This document shows, piece by piece, positions 30,754 to 40,247 of a stretch of DNA of 64,000 bases. The translations under genes and the position numbers were made by a program. Origin of the DNA: Fragilaria crotonensis. Taxonomy: Eukaryota; Bacillariophyta; Fragilariophyceae; Fragilariales; Fragilariaceae. The stretch lies in NCBI GenBank assembly GCA_022925895.1, contig JAKSYS010000003.1:1-64000 (forward strand), written 5' to 3'. The notes beneath the pieces are model-generated. The model worked only from the letters and a program-made list of their open reading frames with translations, was not told the DNA's origin and searched no databases. Every line of letters begins with the position of its first letter. The first letter of the stretch is position 1.

Positions 30754-32656
30754 CGCCGAGAGCTGCTGTTTGCCTTGCCATATTCACTCTTTGTAACTCA
30801 TCCTCTGTCATCTGCCTGCCAAAGCCGAATTCGCGTGACACGAACGCAGAAAGCATATACCCATCGCCCTCCGACTTGGGCAGAAGTGGCACTTGTCCTT
30901 TTGGCCCAACCCATTGTTTGGAGGACAGTAGATACTGCGCGAAGACAGACTCATCTTGACCAATAATCATCAAGGGCCTGACTGATGATGACACTCGTAT
31001 GCTTGTTTTTGCTTCAACATCTCGCGCTGCCTCTTCTCCCCTTTTGATTCTTGATATGCAATTCTTCCAATAGTCAACGTGAAACTCAACCCGAGTCTCA
31101 TCAGATATAATATCATAGTAATGATGTCCGAAATCTGTGTCTAAGGTCTTGATCGTAGCAGCTTCACTGAGTGGAAGCTGAATCCAACGCCGACAACGTG
31201 GCTCAAGCACGGTAAGGTAGTTCTTGCAGAATGCATTTCGATGTGCGACAACATCTTCACGTTCATGGCCATCGACGTAGAAGCTCTTCCTTCTCGTATC
31301 ATACTTGAATCCGAGTAATCGCATCCAGCGCCATGCTGTTGTGAAGCTCATGTTTTTAAGTCTATGTGCGCGAAGGAATAGCGCAATATCATCCTCATCT
31401 TGATCGACATCGACAGGATTGCTAGTAGGATTAATGGCTGTAGTACTTGTACTCAATGTTGACGTTTCTGCAGTATCTTCGTCTACTACCGATTCACGTT
31501 TCCACAACGCAGCCAGCCTTGGGATTACAGACGAATGAACGAATTGATAGACTGCTTCAATTGAAAGATGTGACAAGTTCTCGACGCCAAATGCAACAAT
31601 CTGCTCCTTTGCGCATGGAAACACTTCGAGAACTCGAGGAAGAGGTCGTTTCCCACACTGAACAGACAAGTTTGGGTTTGGGAAGCATTCAAAATTACGG
31701 AACACAATGTTCCAATTTGCGATGGTTTTATAGAAGGTTGCTTGCGTCATACCAACAGTGTTCAATACCTTACAAGATTCAGTGCAACAGTCTTGCCACG
31801 TCCATTCATTCATTTTTGCAAGAGCCAATCGGTACGCATAACAAAGAAACGTCGCCCTTTGCCTGACAGCGCATATCTCAGCTTTGGTACACACGTTGTC
31901 GATATCTCTACCTTGCACAACATTCCTCCAATTATTTTCTTCCTCATGAACGCTTTGAAGCAGTACAATCCTTCTCTGAAGTGCTTCCATTGGAGTTTCA
32001 GAATCGAAATCAGTATCATTCCCATCCTCGCAATTCGTTGTCCCATGTTTCTTTGGTGGTTTGAACACTCGGTATGCCTCTGGGCTACATGGCCAGTAAC
32101 TTGAGCTAGAAGCATCAGCAGCAATCATTACAGCGGCCGCACCAGTATCTCCTATCCTTGCTCGTTTGCTCGGTGATTGCTCAACAATGTCTCCGATCCT
32201 TCCTCCCGTTGTAGCCTCCGTGTTGACAGGTGTAGTTATCATTGTGTCGAGAGCGGGTCTTGATCTTGTGCTTGGAATGACTAGCACATTTGCGGCTGCT
32301 TCCATTACTTTTTCGTTCCATGCACTGTTAAGTGGACATGGGTACCGTATCTGCCTTGATTTCTCTGTGAAGTAGTAATAGAATGTGTTCTTGTATGTGA
32401 CTCTGAACACTCCTGTTGTGTTTGATCCATCAAATCGGTGCATCAATTCTCCGAAAGAAGCCGACTTGGACATCCCTGTATTGAACCTTCTTACATCAAT
32501 GACGCCAAGGGACGCATTGACATCAAATCTCCCTAAAGCTTCAGCCCAAGTTGATGCAGGAAGCCAGCAATTTGACAATCTCGGACCATACGTGATGTCT
32601 GTTCGAAGTAGCATGACGGCATCAGTCAAAATAGCATATTTACCTTTGTCAACCAT
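30644..32656 (-). CDS. transposase, N-terminal part with first catalytic Asp
   Basis: 670-residue frame. After an unrecognised N-terminal 370 residues comes a helix-turn-helix-like block (TTAWRWMRLLGFKYD), then VDGHEREDVVAHR and LEPRCRRW. The RNase H-like core begins near LMIIGQDESVFAQY, where the D is the likely first catalytic residue, followed by WVGPKGQVPLLPKSEGDGYM. The frame runs out shortly after the C-run where the downstream frame takes over. The start at 32656 is the first Met and fits the length of related proteins only loosely. Confidence 0.7.
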   Translation of the reverse strand: MVDKGKYAILTDAVMLLRTDITYGPRLSNCWLPASTWAEALGRFDVNASLGVIDVRRFNTGMSKSASFGELMHRFDGSNTTGVFRVTYKNTFYYYFTEKSRQIRYPCPLNSAWNEKVMEAAANVLVIPSTRSRPALDTMITTPVNTEATTGGRIGDIVEQSPSKRARIGDTGAAAVMIAADASSSSYWPCSPEAYRVFKPPKKHGTTNCEDGNDTDFDSETPMEALQRRIVLLQSVHEEENNWRNVVQGRDIDNVCTKAEICAVRQRATFLCYAYRLALAKMNEWTWQDCCTESCKVLNTVGMTQATFYKTIANWNIVFRNFECFPNPNLSVQCGKRPLPRVLEVFPCAKEQIVAFGVENLSHLSIEAVYQFVHSSVIPRLAALWKRESVVDEDTAETSTLSTSTTAINPTSNPVDVDQDEDDIALFLRAHRLKNMSFTTAWRWMRLLGFKYDTRRKSFYVDGHEREDVVAHRNAFCKNYLTVLEPRCRRWIQLPLSEAATIKTLDTDFGHHYYDIISDETRVEFHVDYWKNCISRIKRGEEAARDVEAKTSIRVSSSVRPLMIIGQDESVFAQYLLSSKQWVGPKGQVPLLPKSEGDGYMLSAFVSREFGFGRQMTEDELQRVNMARQTAALGGGNYLDTTAAMEILGTTRKPILLESPLRKILVHRNQ

Positions 32657-33052
32657 TGTATCTATAGATTTATCACCAACAGTAGGTTCACTGAGTTACA
32701 TAGGAAGGTGACTGCAGGAGGTAAATCTATAGATTAGAATGGAAATGTTGCAAACGACGGCTTGAAAATCTCATTGTGGAAGCCTTGCTTCCAACACGAC
32801 AAAGTCCCGCCCTCGTGACGTCATATTGGCAGTGAAATCGGTCTAGCGTAGAATTAATACTGGGACGTGCGCCCGGATTTTAGAACAGAAAACCAGCTGT
32901 ACCTGCTTCTCATCCCCAACGGTCCTGGATCAGCATACGTGCAACAATACCTATACTGTACATCCTTTATCATCTATCATCCTTCGCAGAGGTATATCAT
33001 TTCACTGCTAGTTCTCAACGTATTGGCCACACCAGCAGCCTTCATTGCAATC
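32657..33052. other. intergenic, short inverted repeat
   Basis: Between the transposase and the polyamine gene. It contains an inverted pair around atctatagattta (32659-32672) and taaatctatagat (32721-32735) that could form a hairpin. Presumed promoter of the downstream gene. Confidence 0.5.
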
Positions 33053-35796
33053 ATGAAGAAGGACAGCGAAAGAGATTCAGACTCAGCTGCCGGTGAAACC
33101 GAAATGGTGCCAGAGAACCCTACCATGCAACCTTACAAGGTAATGGTTTCCATTCGATTCGTTGTCTTAACCATCACCGCAGCTGTGCTAAGTGCATTTG
33201 CTGTAGGACAACTGGCACGTTTCCTCCTCCTTGGAAGTCATCAAGGGAAAAGGTCCGCATCCCGTAGTGGAAACGGTAATTTGCCGCCGCCGATTGCCAG
33301 AGTTGGGCGGGAAATTCCGCAGACCATTTACACTGCCAAGAATTTTGATACGGCGCGCACGGCAAGTTCTTCCTTATTGATGCGGCGAGATGACGACGAG
33401 CCACCTGTGAAAGCATGTTCAACTGAAGAGCAGAGTTGCAGAGCTAAGGCTGCGGAAGTGTTGGGTGAAGATGACGAAGAGCATCTTCCGGCGGGACAGC
33501 ACTTGCTCGTTGACTTGAAGGGTGTTGACGCATCCTTCTTGAACTCGGAAGAACGATTAGCACACGCCATGGTTGAGGTTGTCAATCAGGCATCTCTGAC
33601 TCTCCTGTCATACCACTGTCATGCGCTGGTTCCTTCCGGTGTTTCTTGCGTTGGTGTCTTGCTCGAGAGCCATGTTTCCTTTCACACTTGGCCAGGATCC
33701 GGCGTCATCACCCTTGACCTCTTCACCTGCGGTTCGAATCCATTGCTGCCAGTTGTTCCAATCATCGAACGCCTCTTTGGCGTGTCCGCATCCTTCAAAG
33801 AAAAACCAACGGTCAGATGGTCTCACAAGCTTCGTGGCTTCCGCTTGGAAAGAGGTCCTCTGCAAATGTGGGATCTTTCTGTCGGCGTGTTGAGCAATAT
33901 GGAGATGGATTATAAAAAGGAGGTGAGTACATCAAATATTTCTTCTCCTCGAAACATTTGCAGTCACGATTGTTTTCTTGCTCACCCTCGAACTCTGCCA
34001 GATTGTCTCCGTCGAGACCAAGTTCCAACGCATTGACATCTACGATACCATCGCACCACGCTTCAATTCGTTTGAAAAGTATACAAAGTCACTCGCGGTG
34101 GACGGATCCTACTATTCTCAGAATCAAGAACTTTTCGCGCCTGATCGTTCAGTGTTTTTGGATGGAATCATGCAGTCGACAAGCAAAGGAGAACACTCCT
34201 ACCATGAATCCTTGGTCCATCCTGCGCTTTTCGCACATCCAAATCCCTCTCGCGTCGCCATTGTCGGTGGTGGTGAAGGCGCCACACTTCGCGAGGTTCT
34301 CAAACACAATACCATAAAGGAGGCACTTATGATTGAGATTGACGAACAGATGGTGTTTGTCTCTCGGCAGCACCTCCCAACTTGGAACGACTGCAGTGAT
34401 TTGGAAGGGAGCGCTTTGTGGTGCGGAAACGATGTGCGCGCTAAAATTTATTACGAAGATGCTTTGGCATGGTTTATTGATCGCTATCACGACGAAGCGA
34501 ATATTACAGATGAACTTTTGGATGTAATTATCATGGATGCTCTGTACGTATCACTGCCGTTTCCGTGTTTGACTCCATACTCGCCTATCTAACCGCATCT
34601 ATATGGCAGTGATCCTCATGACGACGTTGAGTTCAGCCAGGCTCTTTACAACGACGAGACTTATCTCAGATCTCTGTACAACTCCCTATCTGAGGACGGC
34701 ATCCTTGTGGTTCAAGTTGGGCAATCTCCACAGCAAAGTGACCCGCCAGAATCACAGGGTATGCACGCGAAAAGGGGCGCTATGGTTGACTTGTTGAGCA
34801 AGATCGGCTTCAAGAGTATTCATGTTTATGGACAAGACCACTCAGGATACACGTCAACTTGGAACAACATGATGGCTACCAAGTCATTAAAGGCGCGAGC
34901 AAATTGGTATCGCAACGAAGCCGAGGTGAACGTAGAAGTGCTTCGACGTACCGTCAAGACCAAGTCTGGATCTCCAATTTTTCACTATTTCGATGGTGCG
35001 ACCATGCAGTTGTTCCAATTGCCTTCCAAGCGCTTTGAAACAATCTTCTGCAAGGGCGATCCTCGTCCAAAAGCGTGCGACGAAGTTTGCGGATTCGATC
35101 CTGAAATTCCGAATTTCAACATGTCCAACTTTGAAGTCAAGGTCAGTGCAGCGGGCAAAAATGCTGGCCGGGGACTTTTCGCTAAGCAAGATATTCCGAA
35201 GGGATCGTACTTCGGAGTCGAAACTTTGTCGCGATTTGTACTTTTTCCTCCCACTACCTTTCGATTGTTAACGGCAATGGAATCGATTTCAAGTGAGCTC
35301 ACGCCTCTGGAGGTCTATATGCATGGATACGGATTCCAAAGTCAAGATCATGTGAGTAAATCCGATCCTCCAAACATTATATCCACCTATATGCGGCTCA
35401 CTCGTTAGTTTACAGGGCGACAAGGAGGTTGCTGTCGATTCCACCATTGCTACTTTTGCAAACCACGGCTGTCTAGGGCAGTATAATATTGGGCTTGATA
35501 CTGGCGAATTGACTGAGATGACGGCGAACGTGGACGAGATGCCGACTTCTTTGTTTGGAGAGCCTTCTGCTTTTGTTTACAACCCCGCCGAGGACAGAAA
35601 TCTGCACATGCTGCTCAATGGACCTGAGAAAGTGCTTCGTGACGTCAGGGCCGGCGATGAGATTCTTGACAATTACCTTACGATGGTTGGCCACGCAGCC
35701 GATTGGAAGGGCGACGTGCTCCATCTTCGAGCCCAATGCAACGGCGAGGAAGTAGGTGATGTCACTGAGTACGAAGAACGTAAGAGTGCCGAATAG
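33053..35796 (+). CDS. membrane-anchored AdoMet decarboxylase-spermidine synthase-SET fusion
   Basis: Four exons, 33053-33922, 34002-34543, 34610-35351 and 35416-35796, all with GT-AG introns of 64-79 nt, giving 844 residues. Residues 1-31 are acidic. A membrane segment spans about 32-60. Residues about 148-245 are a bacterial-type (SpeH-like) AdoMet decarboxylase with ESHVSFHTWP, whose Ser206 would become the pyruvoyl group, and LDLFTCG. Residues about 291-570 are a spermidine-synthase fold: LDGIMQST, YHESLVHPAL, VAIVGGGEGATLRE, IEID, and the catalytic-site IIMDALDP. Residues about 645-844 are SET-like: GRGLFAKQDI, FANHGCLGQYNIG and AGDEILDNYLTM. The first two domains make and transfer aminopropyl groups. 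Diatom fusions of this kind have been proposed for long-chain polyamine synthesis. Location in the silica-deposition pathway and methylation by the SET part are inferred. Confidence 0.9.
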
Positions 35797-36128
35797 AGAA
35801 AACTAGGTGCAAATGCATTCGTGCATGCTCGGAAGTCATGCAATGTGTGTCTGTTATGTTGCAGTTAGGCGTGCTGGATGCCGTCCTTGTCAGTTGTGCT
35901 TTAGAATGGTACGTGCGAATCCACATGGTAGAGCGGGTCGAACCTCGCTTCATGAGAAGCTGCTAGATAGCGACAACTTTTCCCATTTATATCAGCTACA
36001 TTCTGGATTTTGTATTCCTAGTAGCATATCATATTTTTTGCTGTTCGTTCGACTACAATGAGAGCATCCAAACGTTGGAGCGTTATCAATAGTGTGCCGC
36101 GCTTGATGCGAGGCTACCTAGACACAGC

Positions 36129-36753
36129 TTAACTTCTGGTTTTGCTCGTAGTGTCGACGCCGCGAGGCATGAACCTATTCGAGAAAAGCCAACGCTCTCC
36201 AACTGTCCATCCAGGGACATTCTTCATGATTTCTTGCTCTCGCCTGAGGTTCTCCTGCTCACGTAGCATGTACACGTAATCAGCCTCGGCTTGCAAAAGC
36301 GGGCTGATAGCATATCGCACTCTGCGATTTTCGAGGCGCTGCTCAACGCTCTTGTTATTCGTCTTGCCAACCGTGTAGAATCCCCACGACATGAACAAGA
36401 TTGTTCCAAGCCACAATTGTAGTCCCGATGGTCCGCGAACAGGAAAAGCTCGAGAACTGTCGATCTGTCGGCAAGTAAGGCTGTCAGGCAATGGCTTTCA
36501 GAAACACAAGTTTTCGAAAATCGCACTCGTCGTCAAGTTACTGTACTAGTACCGTCGTTTCGCAAAAAAAAGTTCGAGCTACGAGCGCGTTAAAACCACA
36601 GGCGCCTCGCCCTGGCGAACAACCAACACGGTAAACGGGGACGCTCACATCATTTTCGTCTCTCTTAAGGACATCGACTTCACGCACCTTCCTAAAACCA
36701 CCAGGAGGTGGCATTTCCTGGATGGGAGGCAAGCCAGATGGTCGGACACTCAT
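36129..36753 (-). CDS. NDUFA13: NADH dehydrogenase subunit NDUFA13 (GRIM-19 homologue)
   Basis: Two exons, complement 36649-36753 and 36129-36464, joined by a GT-AG intron of 184 nt, give 146 residues; human NDUFA13 has 144. The family signature PPIQEMPPPGGFRKV lies near residue 9. A single membrane helix follows at about 50-70 (LQLWLGTILFMSWGFYTVG), then LLQAEADYVYMLREQENLRR, and IMKNVPGWTVGE near 120. It is an accessory subunit of mitochondrial complex I. The start at 36753 was chosen because the protein then matches the short N-terminus of the family. The mitochondrial signal is internal, as usual for this subunit. Confidence 0.92.
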
Positions 36754-37590
36754 GGTTGTGGAATCAACTGATACAACTTCGTTGACGACTTGTTGTAAAT
36801 TCGTTTGTCTCGAGTGTGTGCGGAGCGTGTAGACAAATTCACAAAGCCACACAGACAACAAGGAGTGACGTCATCAATAGCGCCAGCCGGCATTAATTCT
36901 CGTGTGAAACCTTTCATACTCAGACTCTTGGATCTGGAGCAGTTTATTGGCCATTGTACTCATGTTGTAAGTTGTAAGTCCCAGGATTGGCATGTGATGT
37001 CTTGGACCTCTTGTGAAGGTAGACACGCGCAAATCCATGGCGATCACACGTAGGATTTACACCTAACCAACTTACGAAGTTCCATTTATCTAATGAAGCG
37101 CGTTGACATGCTACTGTCGTCCTCCAGAGTACTTTGTAGTTTCTTTCGTATATTCTTTCGTTTCAGAAGATACCACCCGCGCATGTCGCTTTCCACCTAC
37201 TCCTAGAGAGTCCAAATCAGCAGTGGAGCAATCACTCAACCTATTTCAAGACAATACAGTCCTTGAAATTGCCCAGCAGCGCAACCGAAGAATTCGAGCG
37301 CAGCGTCGTTGTTGTAACGGTTGCACGAATCATTGCTAGATTATGCCTCTAGGAACATACCGGGCTACGGAAGTGTCTCTCGTGAAAGCAGTTTCCAATC
37401 GGGGAGACGATTTAGCGACACATCGCTCGAAGTAGCATGAGGACTGGTTAAGTGTTCCCCAAAACTCGGACTCAAACTGGCGACTCTGCCATGGTACAAG
37501 GCGCTTTAAACTTCGGACTGGGTCATGCAGAAGGCAGTTGGATGACAAGCAACCACGCACCGACGAACGACAATACCGTGGGTGCTTTAT
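36754..37590. other. intergenic, no gene seen
   Basis: Stretch upstream of NDUFA13 and downstream of the SDR gene. A minus-strand patch at about 37440-37520 faintly recalls a tRNA (see rejected items) but does not fold. Nothing else supported. Confidence 0.5.
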
Positions 37591-38652
37591 TCAGCTGTCG
37601 GTGATTGAGAGAAATCCCCTAGCCATATCCCGAAAGGTGACTTCGTTTGGAGTCAACTCGATACCCAACTCCTCTGCAAGTCTTTCAATTGCGATCACTT
37701 CTCTGTCTCCGATTTTGATTGCCCCACCATCAAAGACAGCATCAAATCGTATATTTTCAGGAGACGCCGAAACTTCTTTAAGGACTTCCGCCAGGACTAA
37801 TGACTGCAACCGACGCTCTGTCGAAACGATGTACCTCTGACCGACCGCTGAAGTCCGAGTTCCTGCAGCAACATGCGCTTTCGCCACGTCGCGTACATCC
37901 ACGAAAAGCCGACTCTGGACAGCTGATTCTCCACGAATCCATTGACCGACGAGTTGGAGAGAGAAGCTATTGGAATCGGATGGGCCGTCATGTGAAGGTC
38001 CGAAAATGAAAGACGGACACAGAGCCACCATGGGAACGTTGTGTTCGCTGGCCAATTCCCAGGCTCTACGCTCGGATTCCGCTTTGGACCATTGGTAGCT
38101 GCTTCCCCAGTTCGTCCCTAACTCAGACTTCGTGTTCCAATCAAGGTGTGTATAACATACCTTATTCTTCGGCTCTTGGCCAGTGCCTCGCACTGCTGCC
38201 ATGGAGGATGTCAACACGAGCTTCGAATTTGGGAACTTGGCCAGGCATCTGACTACGTCCTCTGTTCCCTTGACGTTGTCCAGTGCCGTTTGCTTGTGAT
38301 CTTCCGTTGGTCCAAAGACAGAGGCAACATGATACACTACAATCTCGTCAGCAGGTACAGCGGTAATTGCGTCCTCAAGGCTCCTAGCACCATCTAGCAT
38401 ATCATATGCATGAACTGAAAGACAGTCAGTTCTATCCTTCCAGTAAGTGATTTCATCCTTGACACGACCGTTGCGAACCAAACTCACGACATGTTGTTGT
38501 GGCGTGTTCAACTTGAGCAGCTCATGCACAATCTCTCGCCCCAAATAACCATTGGCGCCAGTTACAAAAGATACTCGGAGAGTTTTCGCCGAGGTCAGTG
38601 CCCTGGATTGCACGATTATGCATAAGAAGATGAAGCCTGAAAACGACCGCAT
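37591..38652 (-). CDS. extended short-chain dehydrogenase, DFR/CCR-like, with signal peptide
   Basis: 353 residues. A hydrophobic signal-like start (MRSFSGFIFLCIIVQSRA) precedes a Rossmann fold with the nucleotide loop VTGANGYLGREIV (residues about 30-42). The catalytic Ser/Tyr/Lys elements are LTSSMAAV and YQWSKAESERRAW (YxxxK). The block CPSFIFGPSHDG and the downstream FVDVRDVAKAH match the extended SDR family of dihydroflavonol and cinnamoyl-CoA reductases. The substrate cannot be inferred. The N-terminus sends it into the ER or plastid envelope, but it lacks a clear Ala-Phe plastid motif. Confidence 0.85.
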   Translation of the reverse strand: MRSFSGFIFLCIIVQSRALTSAKTLRVSFVTGANGYLGREIVHELLKLNTPQQHVVSLVRNGRVKDEITYWKDRTDCLSVHAYDMLDGARSLEDAITAVPADEIVVYHVASVFGPTEDHKQTALDNVKGTEDVVRCLAKFPNSKLVLTSSMAAVRGTGQEPKNKVCYTHLDWNTKSELGTNWGSSYQWSKAESERRAWELASEHNVPMVALCPSFIFGPSHDGPSDSNSFSLQLVGQWIRGESAVQSRLFVDVRDVAKAHVAAGTRTSAVGQRYIVSTERRLQSLVLAEVLKEVSASPENIRFDAVFDGGAIKIGDREVIAIERLAEELGIELTPNEVTFRDMARGFLSITDS

Positions 38653-39387
38653 GCTGAAACCAGTATTTGTTCGAAGGTTGATGTGATGTTGGAATTTTCG
38701 AAGGTTACATGAAGTATTGGAGTATCGGCCACGGTCGAATTTCTAATTCTTCGTCACAATGCTGGACCCAGGACCACCGATTTTTATGGAGATTTGAGCA
38801 GAACGTAAAACGTGCTCATCAAGCATCTGCCGGTCAATTACCTGCTTAGTAACGGTATTACCGGTTGTTTGGAACGGATTACAATGTACTCGAATGTATG
38901 TACAGTACGGAACTTTTGTACCATACCTGTAGTACGCATTTTGCATACTGCTCCCAGACTACCACATATACAACTAAGCACAGTTTTAACCTTCATTTAC
39001 CGGGTCCAGAGCACTCGCAAATGGATTTTTGTGTGTCGTCCAAAGTCCAAATCCTCCAGAAAGATCCGGTGACCTCTGACCTCTGACACCCTTCTGGTGG
39101 TCAAACGTCAAACGTGCAATGCTCCTTGTATATGCTTACTTATGATACCTGATACAAGTACCAGGTACATGTACTACCGGTAGTACATTTAGTCCGATTA
39201 AATGGTGCACTTGTTCGTTCGTAGTGTAGTTGTAGGCGAGTAGGGGAGTACGCGTACTACTCCGAGTACCAAGTAGCGCGACACCGTCAGTGCAGCTTGC
39301 AACAAATCTCGCCACTCGCACTCGTCACACAAAACCTTTTAATAGAGAATAGACGCCAATACCTTGAATCAAACGTACAAGTAGCAC
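38653..39387. other. intergenic, GTAC-rich palindromes
   Basis: No gene. Contains dense GTAC-type palindromes (about 38885-38945 and 39140-39275, e.g. acctgatacaagtaccaggt). Probably holds the divergent promoters of the two flanking genes. Confidence 0.5.
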
Positions 39388-40218
39388 ATGGCACTGCGTC
39401 TCGTTGTCCTGGCATTCCTTGCTATTGCCACTAGCATAGAGGCGTTTGGGATCTTATCCTATCACCGGCGATATGCAACCATTCATCATTCCCCCACCTT
39501 ACATGCGTCGGACGCACTAACCAGTGAAGAAGAGTTCGATTCCGAAACCACCAAGGTGAAGGTTGGGAATCTTGTGGCCGACGATGAATGGGCAGGATTT
39601 TCTATGGAGTTGACTGAATTGGTCCGTGTGGCAATCATTGAGGACGTGAAGAAGAATGCAAAAGAATTCCTTGGGAAGGACGATTATAAGGTTGGTGATG
39701 TTTCGAAGGAGTTGGATGCTCGCGTCAAGACTGAGGTGGCACGATTTCGCGACAAGGACGAGTACGAGCTTGGCGACTTGACGTTAGCGCTCGATGAGCT
39801 GAGTAAGCAGATGACATGCGAGCTGACTGGAAAAGAGGAGTACGAGACTGGTGACTTGAGTATTGCGCTCGACAAACGTGTAAAAGAAAAGGTGGCTGAA
39901 TTCTGCGGCAAAGACACATACGAAGTTGGTGATTTATCGAGGGAGATTGATGCAAGAGTGAAGAATCGTGTTGCTGAGTTTACTGGGAAGGAGGAGTACA
40001 ATTTCGGAGACATAAGCAAGGCAATTGAGGAACGTCGACGACAGTGGGTCAGAGACTTCTTGGGAAAGGAGGCTGCAGATGAATATCGATTTGGGGATAT
40101 AACCAAGACGGTTGTTAAGGGTATCACTGGAAAAGATGAATACAAGTTTGGCGACGTGACGAAGACTGTTATTGGAAACATCTTCGGGCCCAGAAAGGGC
40201 AAAAAGAAAGAGGAATAA
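39388..40218 (+). CDS. plastid-targeted protein with seven (K/A)-D/E-x-Y-x-x-GD repeats
   Basis: 276 residues. Signal peptide 1-19 with cut site SIEA|FGIL, the Ala-Phe motif of diatom bipartite plastid presequences, followed by a basic, Ser/Thr-containing transit peptide. The mature part carries seven repeats of about 25-40 residues, each with a Y-x-x-GD core: DDYKVGDV, DEYELGDL, EEYETGDL, DTYEVGDL, EEYNFGDI, DEYRFGDI and DEYKFGDV. Between them lie amphipathic helices such as KRVKEKVAEFCG. The tail is KKKEE. I recognise the repeat style from other stramenopile plastid proteins but know of no assigned function. It is probably a soluble or membrane-surface coil in the plastid stroma. Confidence 0.8.
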   Translation: MALRLVVLAFLAIATSIEAFGILSYHRRYATIHHSPTLHASDALTSEEEFDSETTKVKVGNLVADDEWAGFSMELTELVRVAIIEDVKKNAKEFLGKDDYKVGDVSKELDARVKTEVARFRDKDEYELGDLTLALDELSKQMTCELTGKEEYETGDLSIALDKRVKEKVAEFCGKDTYEVGDLSREIDARVKNRVAEFTGKEEYNFGDISKAIEERRRQWVRDFLGKEAADEYRFGDITKTVVKGITGKDEYKFGDVTKTVIGNIFGPRKGKKKEE

Positions 40219-40247
40219 ATTAGACATGACTTACAACGATTAACGGG

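Larger units (their letters stand above)
29466..32656 (-). mobile_element. DNA transposon with IS630/Tc1-like DDE transposase, decayed or mis-assembled
   Basis: Three overlapping minus-strand frames together cover one large transposase. Two frame changes occur, each at a homopolymer: a run of six C (minus strand) near 30675-30681, and a run of six T near 29675-29682. Each appears to have one base too many. The family is the large DDE group frequent in fungal genomes, recognised by VDGHEREDVV, GQDESVFAQ, a GHA motif after the second Asp, KGMLQVLWERGL and LTPKFHAELA. I could not find terminal inverted repeats or target duplications, so the boundaries are those of the coding region. Confidence 0.75.

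Noticed and set aside
37430-37525. tRNA-like sequence on the minus strand with a box-B-like tttgagtcc
   Set aside because: The anticodon and T stems do not pair and the D-arm lacks the usual bases. At best a decayed fragment.
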